Positions 24,735-35,803 of a DNA stretch of 38,374 nucleotides are shown piece by piece. How positions within the stretch are numbered: the first letter of the stretch is position 1; every line of letters begins with the position of its first letter. The stretch lies in assembly GCF_946885725.1 (NCBI RefSeq), contig NZ_CAMPGZ010000011.1, positions 1-38,374 of the forward strand, read 5' to 3'. This stretch comes from an uncultured Nocardioides sp. (GTDB taxonomy: Bacteria; Actinomycetota; Actinomycetes; Propionibacteriales; Nocardioidaceae). The translations under genes and the position numbers were made by a program. The notes under the pieces were generated by a model that had not been told where the DNA came from, ran no database searches, and was given only the letters and a program-made list of their open reading frames with translations.

Positions 24735-26083
24735 TGAGCACCACCGACCACACCGAGGACATGTACGCCGGCGCGAGCGAGACCTCGCAGGGCCGCGTCT
24801 TCACGGTGACCGGGCAGGACTGGGACTCCGTCGTGTCCGGGATCGCCGAGGAGCACGACGACCACGTCGTCGTGAACATGGGCCCGCAGCACCCGTCGAC
24901 CCACGGCGTGCTCCGGCTGATCCTCGAGCTCGAGGGCGAGACGGTGACCGAGGCCCGCTGCGGCATCGGCTACCTGCACACCGGCATCGAGAAGAACATG
25001 GAGTACCGCTCCTGGGTGCAGGGCACGACCTTCTGCACCCGCATGGACTACCTCTCGCCGTTCTACAACGAGATGACCTACGGCCTGGGCGTCGAGCGGC
25101 TGCTCGACATCGAGGACGACATCCCGGAGAAGGCGCAGGTGATGCGCGTCCTCCTGATGGAGCTCAACCGCATCTCCTCCCACCTGGTCTGCATCGCCAC
25201 CGGCGGCATGGAGATCGGCGCGCTGACGGTCATGACGATCGGCTTCCGCGAGCGCGAGCTGGTTCTCGACCTGTTCGAGCTGATCACCGGCCTCCGCATG
25301 AACCACGCGTTCATCCGTCCCGGCGGTGTCGCGCAGGACATGCCGCCCGGTGCGCTCGACCAGATCGGCGACTTCGTCGCGCTGATGAAGAAGCGGCTCC
25401 CCGAGTACGCCGACCTCTGCAACGCCAACCCGATCTTCAAGGGTCGCCTCGAGGGCGTGGGCTACCTCGACCTCGCCGGCTGCATGGCGCTCGGGCTGAC
25501 CGGGCCGGTCCTGCGGTCGACCGGCTACCCGTGGGACCTGCGCAAGACGCAGCCCTACTGCGGCTACGAGGACTACGACTTCGACGTCGTCACCTGGGAC
25601 ACCGCCGACGCCTACGGCCGGTTCCGCATCCGCCTCGACGAGATGTGGGAGTCGCTGCGGATCATCGAGCAGTGCGCCGAGCGGCTGCGCGGCCTCGAGG
25701 GGGCGCCGGTGATGATCGGCGACAAGAAGATCGCCTGGCCGAGCCAGCTCGCGGTCGGCGCCGACGGCATGGGCAACAGCCTCGACCACATCCGCCACAT
25801 CATGGGCGAGTCCATGGAGGCCCTGATCCACCACTTCAAGCTGGTGACCGAGGGCTTCCGGGTCCCGCCCGGCCAGGCCTACGTCCCGGTCGAGTCGCCG
25901 CGCGGCGAGCTGGGTGCGCACGTCGTCTCCGACGGCGGCACACGGCCTTACCGCGCGCACTTCCGCGACCCGTCGTTCACGAACCTGCAGGCGACCTCGG
26001 TGATGAGCGAGGGCGGCATGGTCGCCGACGTCATCGTCGCCATCGCCTCGATCGACCCCGTGATGGGAGGCGTCGACAGATGA
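24734..26083 (+). CDS. nuoD: NADH-quinone oxidoreductase subunit D
   Basis: The 449-residue subunit (49-kDa type, derived from hydrogenase large subunits) forms much of the quinone pocket. [15 protein letters not shown] holds His53 and His57, and MDYLSPF holds Tyr106, which by comparison with Thermus complex I probably contacts the quinone head group. [16 protein letters not shown] and [20 protein letters not shown] mark the C-terminal part. ATG overlaps the nuoC stop, and the stop overlaps the nuoE ATG. The substrate in this organism is presumably menaquinone, given the adjacent men genes. Confidence 0.97.
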   Translation: MSTTDHTEDMYAGASETSQGRVFTVTGQDWDSVVSGIAEEHDDHVVVNMGPQHPSTHGVLRLILELEGETVTEARCGIGYLHTGIEKNMEYRSWVQGTTFCTRMDYLSPFYNEMTYGLGVERLLDIEDDIPEKAQVMRVLLMELNRISSHLVCIATGGMEIGALTVMTIGFRERELVLDLFELITGLRMNHAFIRPGGVAQDMPPGALDQIGDFVALMKKRLPEYADLCNANPIFKGRLEGVGYLDLAGCMALGLTGPVLRSTGYPWDLRKTQPYCGYEDYDFDVVTWDTADAYGRFRIRLDEMWESLRIIEQCAERLRGLEGAPVMIGDKKIAWPSQLAVGADGMGNSLDHIRHIMGESMEALIHHFKLVTEGFRVPPGQAYVPVESPRGELGAHVVSDGGTRPYRAHFRDPSFTNLQATSVMSEGGMVADVIVAIASIDPVMGGVDR

Positions 26084-26895
26084 CCGAGCTCCACGAGGGA
26101 GCCCTCGACGACAAGACGATGGGCGAGCTGCGCGAGATCGCGGCTCGCTACCCGCAGGCGCGGTCCGGGCTGCTGCCGATGCTGCACCTGGTGCAGAGCG
26201 TCGAGGGCCGGATCACCCCGCGCGGCATCGAGGCGTGCGCCGACATCCTGGGCCTCTCCGCCGCCGAGGTGTCCGGGGTCGCGACGTTCTACACGATGTA
26301 CAAGCGCCGTCCCGTCGGCGACTACCACGTCGGTGTGTGCACCAACACGCTCTGCGCGGTCATGGGCGGCGACGCGATCTTCGAGCGTCTGAAGGACCAC
26401 CTGGACGTCGGCAACGACGAGACGACCGCAGACGGCAAGATCACGCTCGAGCACGTCGAGTGCAACGCCGCCTGCGACTTCGCCCCGGTGGTGATGGTCA
26501 ACTGGGAGTTCATGGACAACCAGACCCCGGAGTCCGCCACGCAGCTCGTCGACGACCTGCGTGAGGGCAGGGAGGTCCGGTCCACCCGCGGCCCGCGGAT
26601 CTGCACGTGGCGTGAGGCCGAGCGCGTGCTCGCCGGCTTCCCGGACGACCTCGCCGACGAGGGTCCGGCGGCCGGCCCGCCGAGCCTCGCCGGCCTCGAG
26701 ATCGCGCGCGAGCGCGGCTGGAAGGCACCGCAGAGCGACCGCAAGCAGATCGGCGGGGCGCGGACCGACAGCCCGGTCGAGGCGGCGAAGAAGACCGACT
26801 CGTCGCGCACCGAGTCCGAGACCCGGGTGGCCGAGTCCGACGCGAAGACGGTCGGCGAGGACGCCGGCGGCAAGAACGAGGAGGGTGGCGCCTGA
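26080..26895 (+). CDS. nuoE: NADH-quinone oxidoreductase subunit E
   Basis: The 271-residue subunit carries the [2Fe-2S] cluster N1a in a thioredoxin-like fold; ligands are Cys87 and Cys92 (VGVCTNTLC) and Cys128 and Cys132 ([11 protein letters not shown]). It is longer than the 160-200 residues usual for NuoE: after about residue 205 comes a charged, low-complexity tail rich in Glu, Lys, Ser and Thr. GGGAGG lies before the ATG, which overlaps the nuoD stop. The stop shares a base with the nuoF ATG (TGATG). Confidence 0.96.
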   Translation: MTELHEGALDDKTMGELREIAARYPQARSGLLPMLHLVQSVEGRITPRGIEACADILGLSAAEVSGVATFYTMYKRRPVGDYHVGVCTNTLCAVMGGDAIFERLKDHLDVGNDETTADGKITLEHVECNAACDFAPVVMVNWEFMDNQTPESATQLVDDLREGREVRSTRGPRICTWREAERVLAGFPDDLADEGPAAGPPSLAGLEIARERGWKAPQSDRKQIGGARTDSPVEAAKKTDSSRTESETRVAESDAKTVGEDAGGKNEEGGA

Positions 26896-28202
26896 TGGTG
26901 GACACGTTGACCCCGGTCCTCTCCGACAACTGGGACGCCGACCGCGCCTGGACCCTCGACTCCTACGCACGGTCCGGCGGCTACTCCGCCCTCGACACCG
27001 CGTTCGGCATGGAGCCCGGCGCGCTGATCGACCTGGTCAAGGACTCCGGTCTGCGCGGCCGCGGTGGCGCGGGCTTCCCGACCGGCCTGAAGTGGGGCTT
27101 CATCCCCAAGGACAACCCGAACCCGAAGTACCTCGTCGTCAACGCCGACGAGTCGGAGCCGGGCACCTGCAAGGACATCCCGCTGATGATGGCCAGCCCG
27201 CACACCCTGGTCGAGGGCGTGATCATCGCGGCCTACGCCATCGGCGCCAACCATGCGTTCATCTACGTCCGCGGTGAGGTGCTGCACGTCATCCGCCGCC
27301 TCCAGCGCGCGGTGCAGGAGGCCTACCTGGCCGGCCACCTCGGCAGGGACATCCACGGCTCCGGCTACGACCTCGACCTCGTGGTGCACGCCGGCGCCGG
27401 CGCCTACATCTGCGGCGAGGAGACCGCGCTGCTCGACTCGCTCGAGGGCCGTCGCGGGCAGCCCCGGCTGCGGCCGCCGTTCCCCGCGGTCGCCGGCCTC
27501 TACGCCTCGCCGACGGTGATCAACAACGTCGAGAGCATCGCCTCGGTGCCCGCGATCGTGCGCAACGGCCCGAGCTGGTTCGCCTCGATGGGCACCGAGA
27601 AGAGCAAGGGCATGACGCTCTACTCGCTGTCCGGTCACGTCACCCGGCCCGGTCAGTACGAAGCACCGCTCGGCATCACGCTGCGCGAGCTGCTCGACCT
27701 CGCCGGCGGCGTGCGCGAGGGGCACGAGCTGAAGTTCTGGACGCCTGGCGGGTCGTCGACCCCGATCCTGACCGCCGAGCACCTCGACGTACCTCTCGAC
27801 TACGAGGGCGTCGGCGCGGCCGGCTCGATGCTCGGCACCAAGGCGCTGCAGATCTTCGACGAGACCACCTGCGTCGTCCGTGCCGTGCTGCGCTGGACCG
27901 AGTTCTACAAGCACGAGTCGTGCGGCAAGTGCACCCCGTGCCGCGAGGGCACGTGGTGGCTGGTGCAGACCCTCGCCCGCCTCGAGAAGGGCCAGGGCAC
28001 CGAGACCGACCTCGAGAACCTGTTGGACGAGTGCGACAACATCCTGGGCCGTGCGTTCTGCGCGCTCGGTGACGGTGCGACCAGCCCGATCACCTCGTCC
28101 ATCGAGTATTTCCGGGACGAGTACGTCGCCCACTTCCAGCACGGCGGCTGCCCGTTCGACCCGGCCAAGTCCACCCTCTTCGCACCCGCGGGAGCGCACT
28201 GA
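26895..28202 (+). CDS. nuoF: NADH-quinone oxidoreductase subunit F
   Basis: The 435-residue subunit binds NADH and FMN and the [4Fe-4S] cluster N3. The glycine-rich nucleotide region is [17 protein letters not shown] at 53-69, followed by NADESEPGT at 83-91 and [19 protein letters not shown]. Cluster ligands are Cys343, Cys346 and Cys349 in [13 protein letters not shown], with Cys389 in AFCALGD. It is the entry point for electrons from NADH. The gene overlaps its neighbours by one base at both ends through TGATG. Confidence 0.98.
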   Translation: MVDTLTPVLSDNWDADRAWTLDSYARSGGYSALDTAFGMEPGALIDLVKDSGLRGRGGAGFPTGLKWGFIPKDNPNPKYLVVNADESEPGTCKDIPLMMASPHTLVEGVIIAAYAIGANHAFIYVRGEVLHVIRRLQRAVQEAYLAGHLGRDIHGSGYDLDLVVHAGAGAYICGEETALLDSLEGRRGQPRLRPPFPAVAGLYASPTVINNVESIASVPAIVRNGPSWFASMGTEKSKGMTLYSLSGHVTRPGQYEAPLGITLRELLDLAGGVREGHELKFWTPGGSSTPILTAEHLDVPLDYEGVGAAGSMLGTKALQIFDETTCVVRAVLRWTEFYKHESCGKCTPCREGTWWLVQTLARLEKGQGTETDLENLLDECDNILGRAFCALGDGATSPITSSIEYFRDEYVAHFQHGGCPFDPAKSTLFAPAGAH

Positions 28203-30664
28203 TGACGGTCACGTCCAAGGAAGGCCAGGAGGTCCAGAAGGCCGACCTGGTCACCCTCACCATCGACGGGCTGGAGGTCAGCGTGCCCAAGGGCACGCTG
28301 GTCATCCGCGCCGCCGAGCAGATCGGGGTGCAGATCCCCCGGTTCTGCGACCACCCGCTGCTCGCGCCGGTCGGCGCGTGCCGGCAGTGCCTCGTCGAGG
28401 TGGCGCTGCCCGGCCCCGACGGCGAGCCGCGCACGATGATGGGCCCGCCCGGACGGGTGAAGCCGCAGGCCTCCTGCACGCTGGTCGCCTCCGACGGCAT
28501 GGTGGTCAAGACCCAGATCTCCTCGCCGATCGCCGACAAGGCGCAGCAGGGCGTGATGGAGCAGCTGCTCATCAACCACCCGCTGGACTGCCCGGTCTGC
28601 GACAAGGGCGGCGAGTGCCCGCTGCAGAACCAGGCGATGACCAACGGTCGCGCTGAGACCCGCTTCGTCGAGACCAAGCGGACGTTCCCCAAGCCGATCA
28701 ACATCTCCGCGCAGGTGCTGCTCGACCGCGAGCGCTGCGTGCTCTGTGCGCGGTGCACGCGGTTCTCCGAACAGATCGCCGGCGACCCGTTCATCGCGCT
28801 GATCGAGCGCGGCGCGCTGCAGCAGGTCGGCATCTACGAGAAGGAGCCGTTCGAGAGCTACTTCTCCGGCAACACGATCCAGATCTGCCCGGTCGGCGCG
28901 CTCACCTCGGCGACGTACCGCTTCCGGGCGCGGCCGTTCGACCTGGTCTCCACGCAGTCGGTCGCCGAGCACGACGCGTGCGGCTCGGCCATCCGCGTCG
29001 ACCACCGCCGCGGCAAGGTCGTACGCCGCCTGGCCGGCGACGACCCGGCGGTCAACGAGGAGTGGATCACCGACAAGGACCGCTTCGGTTTCGCCTACGC
29101 CCAGCAGGACGACCGGCTCACGCACCCGATGGTGCGCGACGCCGAGTCCGGCGAGCTGCGCGTGGCGTCGTGGCCGGAGGCCCTCATGACCGCCGCCCGC
29201 GGCCTGAAGGACGCCGGCGTGACCGGCGTGCTCACCGGTGGCCGGCTCACGCTCGAGGACGCCTACGCCTACAGCAAGTTCGCGCGCGTCGCGCTCGGCA
29301 CCAACAACGTCGACTTCCGCGCCCGTCCGCACTCCGCGGAGGAGGAGGCGTTCCTCGCCTCGGCGGTCGCGGGCACCGGGCTCGGCGTCACCTTCGAGGA
29401 CCTCGAGAAGGTCGGCACCGTCGTGCTCGCCGGGCTCGAGCCCGAGGACGAGGCCGGGACGTTGTTCCTCCGCCTGCGCAAGGCCGCGCGCAAGGGCCTA
29501 CGGGTCTTCAGCGTCGCGCCCTACACCTCGCGCGGCCTGGCCAAGATGCACGGCACGCTGATCCGCACCGCCCCCGGCGACGAGGCCCGCGCGATCGAGG
29601 CGCTCGCCCACGACGGCGAGGTCGCCCTCGACGCCGGCGGCGTGATCCTGGTCGGCGAGCGTCTCGCATCGGTCCCCGGCGCGCTCACCGCCGCCCTCGA
29701 GCTCGCCGGCACCACCGGTGCCCGGCTGGCCTGGGTGCCGCGGCGGGCCGGCGACCGCGGCGCGGTCGACGCGGGCCTGCTGCCGTCGGTGCTGCCCGGC
29801 GGTCGTCCGGTCGACGACGCCGCCGCGCGTGTCGACCTCGGCACGGTCTGGGGCACGACGGTCGGCCACGAGCCCGGTCTCGACGCGACCGGCATCATCG
29901 CCGGTGCGGCCCTGGGCGAGGTCGGCGGTCTTGTCGTCGCCGGCGTCGACCCCGACGACACCCCCGACCCCGCCGCCACGCGCGCCGCGCTCGAGGTCGC
30001 GTCGTTCGTCGTGAGCCTGGAGCTGCGCGCGACCGACGTGACCCGGGCCGCCGACGTGGTGTTCCCGGTGGCCGCGGCCGCCGAGAAGGCCGGCACGTTC
30101 GTCACCTGGGAGGGCCGCCAGCGGCCGTTCGACAAGGTGCTGTTCGAGTCGCACGCGCTGCCCGACCTGCGCGTGCTCGCGGGCATCGCCGACGAGCTGG
30201 GCACTCCGCTCGGCTTCAAGACCGTCGAGGCCGCCCGCGCCGAGCTCGCCGAGCTCGGGGCGTGGGACGGCGCCCGGGTCGAGGCTCCGGCTCGCGAGTC
30301 CCTCGCCTCGGCGCGCTCGGCCAACGCCGACGGCTCGACCGTGCTCGACGGCGGACTGCGGCTGGCCACCTGGAAGCAGATGATCGACGACGCCTCGATG
30401 CTCGACGGCGACGACTACCTCAAGGCCACCGGGCGGGCTGCGGTCGCACTCGTGTCGGCGGGTACGCTCGCCCGGCTCGGCGTCGAGGCCGGCGCCAACG
30501 TCACGGTCACCGGGCCGGGCGGGTCGGCCACGCTGCCGGTCGGCGTCGCCGACCTGGACGACGGGGTCGTCTGGCTCCCGGCCAACTCCGACGGCATCAA
30601 CGTCACCCGCGACCTCGGCGCGACCGCCGGATCGACCGTCTCCGTCGAAGGAGGTGCCGCATGA
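28202..30664 (+). CDS. nuoG: NADH-quinone oxidoreductase subunit G
   Basis: The 820-residue subunit carries three clusters in its N-terminal quarter: [2Fe-2S] N1b (Cys49, Cys60, Cys63, Cys92), [4Fe-4S] N5 (His126, Cys130, Cys133, Cys139) and N4 (Cys179, Cys182, Cys185, Cys229). The extra N7 cluster of E. coli NuoG is missing: its region ([17 protein letters not shown]) has one cysteine only. The remainder is a molybdopterin-oxidoreductase-like domain without visible cofactor function, more diverged than the front part, and a C-terminal dinucleotide-binding-like region. ATG overlaps the nuoF stop, and the stop overlaps the nuoH ATG. Confidence 0.96.
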   Translation: MTVTSKEGQEVQKADLVTLTIDGLEVSVPKGTLVIRAAEQIGVQIPRFCDHPLLAPVGACRQCLVEVALPGPDGEPRTMMGPPGRVKPQASCTLVASDGMVVKTQISSPIADKAQQGVMEQLLINHPLDCPVCDKGGECPLQNQAMTNGRAETRFVETKRTFPKPINISAQVLLDRERCVLCARCTRFSEQIAGDPFIALIERGALQQVGIYEKEPFESYFSGNTIQICPVGALTSATYRFRARPFDLVSTQSVAEHDACGSAIRVDHRRGKVVRRLAGDDPAVNEEWITDKDRFGFAYAQQDDRLTHPMVRDAESGELRVASWPEALMTAARGLKDAGVTGVLTGGRLTLEDAYAYSKFARVALGTNNVDFRARPHSAEEEAFLASAVAGTGLGVTFEDLEKVGTVVLAGLEPEDEAGTLFLRLRKAARKGLRVFSVAPYTSRGLAKMHGTLIRTAPGDEARAIEALAHDGEVALDAGGVILVGERLASVPGALTAALELAGTTGARLAWVPRRAGDRGAVDAGLLPSVLPGGRPVDDAAARVDLGTVWGTTVGHEPGLDATGIIAGAALGEVGGLVVAGVDPDDTPDPAATRAALEVASFVVSLELRATDVTRAADVVFPVAAAAEKAGTFVTWEGRQRPFDKVLFESHALPDLRVLAGIADELGTPLGFKTVEAARAELAELGAWDGARVEAPARESLASARSANADGSTVLDGGLRLATWKQMIDDASMLDGDDYLKATGRAAVALVSAGTLARLGVEAGANVTVTGPGGSATLPVGVADLDDGVVWLPANSDGINVTRDLGATAGSTVSVEGGAA

Positions 30665-31968
30665 CCGCGCCCCGGAGCGTCGTGCTCGCGGCCGACGACC
30701 TGTCCGTGTTCGGTCAGGACCCGTGGTGGCTGATCCTGATCAAGTCGCTGCTGATCTTCGTGCTGCTGGTGCTGCTGACGCTGTTCAACATCTGGTTCGA
30801 GCGTCGCGTCGTGGCCCGCATGCAGCACCGCATCGGCCCCAACGTGCACGGCCCCTTCGGCCTCCTGCAGTCCCTCGCGGACGGCGTGAAGCTGGCGCTG
30901 AAGGAGGACATCATCCCGACGGCGGCCGACAAGGTCGTCTTCGTGCTCGCGCCGATCATGTCGACGGTGCCGGCGTTCGTGGCCTTCGCGGTGATCCCCT
31001 TCGGCCCCGAGGTGCGGGTGCCGTTCACCGACATCGTCACGCCGCTGCAGCTGACCGACATGCCGGTCGGCGTGCTGTTCATCCTGGCCGTGGCCTCGAT
31101 CGGCATCTACGGCATCGTGCTCGGCGGCTGGTCCTCCGGGTCGACGTACTCCCTGCTGGGCGGTCTGCGCAGCTCGGCGCAGATGATCTCCTACGAGGTC
31201 GCGATGGGCCTCTCGCTCGTCGCCGTCTTCCTGTACGCCGGCTCGATGTCGACCTCCGAGATCGTCGCGGCGCAGGAGCGGCTGTGGTTCGGCCTGATCC
31301 TGATCCCGTCGTTCGTCATCTACGTGATCTCGATGGTCGGCGAGACCAACCGCGCGCCGTTCGACCTGCCCGAGGCCGAGGGTGAGCTCGTCGGTGGCTT
31401 CCACACCGAGTACTCCTCGCTGAAGTTCGCGCTGTTCTTCCTCGCCGAGTACGTCAACATGGTCACCGTCTCGGCGCTGGCCACGACGCTCTTCCTCGGC
31501 GGCTGGCGCGCACCGTGGCCGCTGTCGATCTGGGACGGCGCCAACGAGGGCTACTGGCCGGTGCTGTGGTTCCTCGCCAAGGTGATGATCTTCGTCTTCA
31601 TCTTCATCTGGCTGCGCGGGACGCTGCCGCGGCTGCGCTACGACCAGTTCATGAAGTTCGGCTGGAAGCGGCTGATCCCGGTCTCGCTGGTGTGGATCAT
31701 CGCGGTCGCCACGATCCGCGCGATCAGCCTCGAGGGCGGCATCAACCGCAGCTACCTCCTGGCCGCGATCGGCGTGCTCGCCGTGCTCTTCCTGGTGCTG
31801 TTCTTCGTCGGCGGCGCCGAGGAGGAGGCCCTCGAGTCGGAGGAGGCGGCCGACCAGCGCCACGCCGACTTCGACGCGTTCGCCAACGGCTACCCGGTCC
31901 CGCCGATGCCCGGCAAGCCGGTCAAGGGCCGCACCCCGGTCTCTCTGTACAGCAAGGAGCCCCGCTGA
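30661..31968 (+). CDS. nuoH: NADH-quinone oxidoreductase subunit H
   Basis: The 435-residue membrane subunit links the Q-module to the proton-pumping arm. It has about eight to nine hydrophobic segments and the signatures [19 protein letters not shown] and [19 protein letters not shown], then [19 protein letters not shown]; the acidic residues in the latter belong to the E-channel. A hydrophilic C-terminal extension of about 60 residues ([20 protein letters not shown] and onward) is longer than in E. coli. GGAGG lies eight bases before the ATG, which overlaps the nuoG stop. Confidence 0.97.
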   Translation: MTAPRSVVLAADDLSVFGQDPWWLILIKSLLIFVLLVLLTLFNIWFERRVVARMQHRIGPNVHGPFGLLQSLADGVKLALKEDIIPTAADKVVFVLAPIMSTVPAFVAFAVIPFGPEVRVPFTDIVTPLQLTDMPVGVLFILAVASIGIYGIVLGGWSSGSTYSLLGGLRSSAQMISYEVAMGLSLVAVFLYAGSMSTSEIVAAQERLWFGLILIPSFVIYVISMVGETNRAPFDLPEAEGELVGGFHTEYSSLKFALFFLAEYVNMVTVSALATTLFLGGWRAPWPLSIWDGANEGYWPVLWFLAKVMIFVFIFIWLRGTLPRLRYDQFMKFGWKRLIPVSLVWIIAVATIRAISLEGGINRSYLLAAIGVLAVLFLVLFFVGGAEEEALESEEAADQRHADFDAFANGYPVPPMPGKPVKGRTPVSLYSKEPR

Positions 31969-32507
31969 TGCCCACCCTCAAGGAGCAGTTCTGGGACCCG
32001 GTCGCGGGTTTCGGGGTGACCTTCCGGACGATGTTCAAGAAGGTCGTCACCGAGCAGTACCCGTTCGAGAAGAAGCCGACCGCGCCCCGCTTCCACGGCC
32101 GGCACCAGCTCAACCGCTGGCCAGACGGGCTCGAGAAGTGCATCGGCTGCGAGCTGTGCGCCTGGGCGTGCCCGGCCGACGCGATCTACGTCGAGGGTGC
32201 CTCCAACACCGAGGAGGAGCGCTACTCGCCGGGTGAGCGCTACGGCCGCGTCTACCAGATCAACTACCTGCGCTGCATCCTGTGCGGCCTGTGCATCGAG
32301 GCGTGCCCGACCCGGGCGCTCACGATGACCAACGAGTACGAGCTGGCCGACGACAACCGCGCCGACCTGATCTACGAGAAGCAGGACCTGCTCGCACCGC
32401 TCCTGCCCGGCATGGAGCAGCCGCCGCACCCGATGCTGCTCGGCGACGACGAGGGCGACTACTACCGCGGCTCGTTCCGGCCGGCCAAGAACGAGACGGA
32501 GGCCTGA
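31968..32507 (+). CDS. nuoI: NADH-quinone oxidoreductase subunit I
   Basis: The 179-residue ferredoxin-like subunit carries two [4Fe-4S] clusters, N6a and N6b, bridging NuoG to NuoB. Ligands are Cys58, Cys61, Cys64 (then Cys113) and Cys103, Cys106, Cys109 (then Cys68), in the motifs [13 protein letters not shown] and [13 protein letters not shown]. The spacing is canonical. ATG overlaps the nuoH stop by one base (TGATG). The C-terminal 60 residues are acidic and less conserved. Confidence 0.97.
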   Translation: MPTLKEQFWDPVAGFGVTFRTMFKKVVTEQYPFEKKPTAPRFHGRHQLNRWPDGLEKCIGCELCAWACPADAIYVEGASNTEEERYSPGERYGRVYQINYLRCILCGLCIEACPTRALTMTNEYELADDNRADLIYEKQDLLAPLLPGMEQPPHPMLLGDDEGDYYRGSFRPAKNETEA

Positions 32508-32510
32508 CCC

Positions 32511-33443
32511 GTGGTCCTCTTCTGGATGCTCGCGCCCGTCATGGTGCTCGCGGCGCTGGGCCTGCTCTTCGTGCGCAAGGCGGTGCACGCCGCCCTGCTG
32601 CTCGCCGTCGTGATGGTGTGCCTGGCGGTCATGTACGCCATGCAGGACGCGCCGTTCCTGTTCGCCGTGCAGGTGATCGTCTACACCGGCGCGATCCTCA
32701 TGCTGTTCCTGTTCGTGCTGATGCTCGTCGGCGTCGACGCGTCCGACTCGATCGTCGAGACGATCAAGGGCCAGCGGCTCGCCGCGGCGATCGTCGGGCT
32801 GCTGTTCGGCGCCGTCCTGGTGCTCGGCGTCGTCCAGGTCTCGGTCGGCACTGTCGTCGGGCTCGCCACGGCCAACGAGGACGGCAACGTGCCCGGCCTC
32901 GCCCAGCTGCTGTTCTCCAAGTACGTCTTCGCGTTCGAGGCGACCAGCGCCCTGCTGATCACCGCCGCGGTCGGCGCCATGGTGCTCGCGCACCGCGAGC
33001 GCCTCACCCCGCGGCGCTCCCAGGCCGACCTGGCCGCGCAGCGGATGCGCGACTACGTCCAGCACGGCAAGCCGCTCGGCCCGCTGCCCTCGCCCGGTGT
33101 GTTCGCCCGGCACAACGCCGTGGACACGCCCGCGCTGCTGCCCGACGGCACGCCGGCCGAGTCGTCGGTCTCCCGGGTGCTCAGCATCCGCGGCACCGTC
33201 CGCTCCGCGGCCGACCTCGCCGACGACATCGACGAGCTGACCCGCGGCATGCGCACCGACGGGGAGGTGCCGCCGGGCGCTCCCGGCGAGTCGCCGCAGC
33301 CGGCCGAGAACGAGGACGTCTCCGCCTCGTTCGACACCTCCGCGACCGAGCCTGAGAACGACGTGGTCTCGACAGGCTCGACCACCGCCGACTCGGGCGA
33401 CGACAACACGAGCCGGTCTCCCCGGACGACCAAGGAGGACTGA
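32511..33443 (+). CDS. nuoJ: NADH-quinone oxidoreductase subunit J with repeat-derived C-terminal tail
   Basis: The first 170 residues form the normal NuoJ core with five membrane segments, including [21 protein letters not shown] near 47-67, the helix thought to rotate during coupling. The remaining 140 residues are a hydrophilic, Asp/Ser/Pro-rich extension. A 24-base dispersed repeat at 33363-33386 lies in frame within this tail and encodes VVSTGSTT, so part of the C-terminus derives from a repeat insertion. GTG 32511 follows nuoI by three bases. The TGA overlaps the nuoK ATG. Confidence 0.94.
   Translation: MVLFWMLAPVMVLAALGLLFVRKAVHAALLLAVVMVCLAVMYAMQDAPFLFAVQVIVYTGAILMLFLFVLMLVGVDASDSIVETIKGQRLAAAIVGLLFGAVLVLGVVQVSVGTVVGLATANEDGNVPGLAQLLFSKYVFAFEATSALLITAAVGAMVLAHRERLTPRRSQADLAAQRMRDYVQHGKPLGPLPSPGVFARHNAVDTPALLPDGTPAESSVSRVLSIRGTVRSAADLADDIDELTRGMRTDGEVPPGAPGESPQPAENEDVSASFDTSATEPENDVVSTGSTTADSGDDNTSRSPRTTKED
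33363..33386. repeat. Dispersed 24-base repeat inside nuoJ
   Basis: The element starts GTGGTCTCGAC, continues AGGCTCGACCACC, and is identical base for base to the copy at 35727-35750. It is an imperfect inverted repeat (outer GTGG/CCAC). Here it is read as codons of the NuoJ tail. Confidence 0.75.
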
Positions 33444-33742
33444 TGGACCCCGCACCGTTCCTCGGGCTGTCCGCGATCCTGTTCACGATCGGCTGCATCG
33501 GCGTGCTCGTGCGCCGCAACGCGATCGTGGTGTTCATGTGCGTCGAGCTGATGCTCAACGCCTGCAACCTCGCGTTCGTCACCTTCGCCCGCATCCACGG
33601 CAACCTCGACGGGCAGGTCGCGGCCTTCTTCGTGATGGTCGTCGCCGCCGCGGAGGTCGTGGTCGGCCTCGCGATCATCATGACCATCTTCCGGACGCGC
33701 CGCTCGGCCTCGGTCGACGACGCCAGCCTGCTGAAGTACTGA
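33443..33742 (+). CDS. nuoK: NADH-quinone oxidoreductase subunit K
   Basis: The 99-residue protein has three membrane helices. The two buried glutamates needed for proton pumping are Glu35 in [15 protein letters not shown] and Glu71 in [13 protein letters not shown], matching Glu36 and Glu72 of E. coli NuoK. Length is standard. ATG overlaps the nuoJ stop, and the nuoL GTG follows 10 bases after its stop with GAGGAG-like bases between. Confidence 0.97.
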   Translation: MDPAPFLGLSAILFTIGCIGVLVRRNAIVVFMCVELMLNACNLAFVTFARIHGNLDGQVAAFFVMVVAAAEVVVGLAIIMTIFRTRRSASVDDASLLKY

Positions 33743-33752
33743 GGAGCGGTCG

Positions 33753-35717
33753 GTGACCTCCAGCTCTGCCTCCCTGTTCCCCCGCCTCGCCGAGGAGGGC
33801 GGCCACGCGGTGCCCGTGATCCACCCGGTCGCGGCCGACGGCGTCTTCTCGCTGCTGTGGTTGATCGTGGCCCTGCCGGCGCTCGGCGCCGCGGTGATCC
33901 TGCTCCTCGGCGGGCGCCGCACCCAGGGCTTCGCGCACCTGCTCGGCTGCGCGACCGTCGTCGCGTCGTTCGTGATCAGCCTGCTGGCGTTCATCGCCCT
34001 GCTGGGCCGGCCCGACTCCGACCGCAGCATCGACCAGCACCTGTGGACCTGGGTCCAGGCCGGTTCGTTCCAGGCGGACATGGCGCTGCTCTACGACCCG
34101 CTGTCGGCGCTGTTCCTCCTGCTGATCACCGGTGTCGGGTCGCTGATCCACATCTACTCGGTCGGCTACATGGCCCACGACGAGCGGCGACCGCGGTTCT
34201 TCGGGTACCTCAACCTCTTCGTCGCGGCGATGCTCGTGCTGGTCCTCAGCGACAACTACCTCGGCGTGTTCCTCGGCTGGGAGGGCGTCGGCCTGGCGTC
34301 GTACCTCCTGATCGGCTTCTGGCAGCACAAGCCCTCGGCGGCCGTGGCCGCGAAGAAGGCGTTCGTGGTGAACCGTGTCGGTGACATCGGCATGGCGCTC
34401 GGCACGATGCTGGTCTTCGCGACGTTCGGCACGGTTGCGTTCGAGGGCGTGTCCGCGGCCGCCGGAGAGGCGTCCACCGCGACCCTCACCGCGCTGGGCC
34501 TGCTGTTCCTCCTCGCCGCGTGCGGCAAGTCCGCCCAGGTGCCGCTGCAGTCCTGGCTCCTGGACGCGATGGAGGGCCCCACGCCCGTCTCCGCGCTGAT
34601 CCACGCGGCAACGATGGTGACGGCGGGTGTGTACCTCGTGGTGCGCTCCAACTTCATCTACGACTACACCCAGGTCGCCCAGACCGCCGTGGTGATCGTC
34701 GGCGTGGTCACGCTCCTCTGGGGTGCGATCATCGGTTGCGCCAAGGACGACATCAAGAAGGCTCTCGCCGGTTCGACGATGAGCCAGATCGGCTACATGA
34801 TGCTGGCCGCCGGCCTCGGTGTGTACGGCTACGCGTTCGCGATCTTCCACCTGCTCACGCACGGCTTCTTCAAGGCCAACATGTTCCTCGGCGCCGGCTC
34901 GGTGATGCACGCGATGAACGACGACGTGGACATGCGCCACTACGGCGCGCTGCAGAAGGCCGTCCCCGTCACCTACCTGACCTTCGCCATGGGCTACCTG
35001 GCGATCATCGGCTTCCCGGGCTTCTCCGGCTTCTGGTCCAAGGACCGGATCATCGAGGCCGCGTTCGGCGAGAGCACGATCGTCGGCCTGTGCGCCCTGA
35101 TCGGCGCCGGCATCACGGCGTTCTACATGACCCGCGTGATGCTGATGACCTTCTTCGGCGAGAAGCGCTGGGCGGACGACGTCCACCCGCACGAGTCGCC
35201 CAAGGTGATGACCGTGCCGCTGATGGTGCTGGCCGCGCTGTCCGTGCTCGGCGGTCTGCTGATCCTCGGCGACTGGATCGTCGACTTCCTCACGCCTGTC
35301 GTCGGCGAGCTCGCCCACCACGAGCTGGCGTTCTCGCCGATCGTCTACACGCTGATCATCGTCGCCGTCGTGGCCGTGGGCATCGCGATCGCCTGGCTCA
35401 CCGTGGGCCGCAACGAGGTGCCGCGCACCGCGCCGGCCAACGTGTCGTTCGTGACCCGGGCGGCGCGTGCGGACCTGTACGGCGACGCGCTCAACGAGGA
35501 GCTGCTGATGCGGCCGGGCGAACGCTTGGTTACCGGCCTGGTCGACTTCGACGACCACGGGGTCGACGGCGTCGTCGACGGCACGGGGCGGGCCTTCGCC
35601 GGCATGTCCGGCACGTTCCGCCGGCTGCAGAACGGCTACGTGCGGTCCTACGCCCTGTCCGTGCTGAGCGGCGCGCTCGTGGTCGTGGTCGCGGTCCTGG
35701 CGGTGAACCTGACGTGA
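33753..35717 (+). CDS. nuoL: NADH-quinone oxidoreductase subunit L
   Basis: The 654-residue antiporter-like subunit forms the distal pumping unit. The core motif [16 protein letters not shown] contains Glu177, equivalent to the essential Glu144 of E. coli. Others are [20 protein letters not shown] and [20 protein letters not shown], and [16 protein letters not shown] later. About 16 hydrophobic segments are visible, the last at the extreme C-terminus after the lateral-helix region. A probable site GAGGAG precedes GTG 33753. The gene ends before an 86-base gap holding repeat copies. Confidence 0.96.
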   Translation: MTSSSASLFPRLAEEGGHAVPVIHPVAADGVFSLLWLIVALPALGAAVILLLGGRRTQGFAHLLGCATVVASFVISLLAFIALLGRPDSDRSIDQHLWTWVQAGSFQADMALLYDPLSALFLLLITGVGSLIHIYSVGYMAHDERRPRFFGYLNLFVAAMLVLVLSDNYLGVFLGWEGVGLASYLLIGFWQHKPSAAVAAKKAFVVNRVGDIGMALGTMLVFATFGTVAFEGVSAAAGEASTATLTALGLLFLLAACGKSAQVPLQSWLLDAMEGPTPVSALIHAATMVTAGVYLVVRSNFIYDYTQVAQTAVVIVGVVTLLWGAIIGCAKDDIKKALAGSTMSQIGYMMLAAGLGVYGYAFAIFHLLTHGFFKANMFLGAGSVMHAMNDDVDMRHYGALQKAVPVTYLTFAMGYLAIIGFPGFSGFWSKDRIIEAAFGESTIVGLCALIGAGITAFYMTRVMLMTFFGEKRWADDVHPHESPKVMTVPLMVLAALSVLGGLLILGDWIVDFLTPVVGELAHHELAFSPIVYTLIIVAVVAVGIAIAWLTVGRNEVPRTAPANVSFVTRAARADLYGDALNEELLMRPGERLVTGLVDFDDHGVDGVVDGTGRAFAGMSGTFRRLQNGYVRSYALSVLSGALVVVVAVLAVNLT

Positions 35718-35726
35718 GCGAGCTCA

Positions 35727-35774
35727 GTGGTCTCGACAGGCTCGACCACCCGCTTGCGCGTGGTCTCGACTACC
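35727..35774. repeat. Dispersed repeat and partial copy between nuoL and nuoM
   Basis: The 24-base element at 35727-35750 is identical to that in nuoJ, in the same orientation. A shortened copy GTGGTCTCGACTACC follows at 35760-35774. Together they occupy most of the 86-base nuoL-nuoM gap, which elsewhere in this operon is usually an overlap or a few bases. An 8-codon open frame (ATG 35777, stop 35801-35803) ends directly against the nuoM GTG. Confidence 0.75.
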
Positions 35775-35803
35775 CGATGACGACGGTAAGGCTGGTGTCC
35801 TGA

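Noticed and set aside
28753..31968. One continuous plus-strand frame through nuoG into nuoH, suggesting a fusion
   Set aside because: The front part is a shadow frame of nuoG. The real NuoH starts at ATG 30661 with a good ribosome site and an overlap with the nuoG stop.
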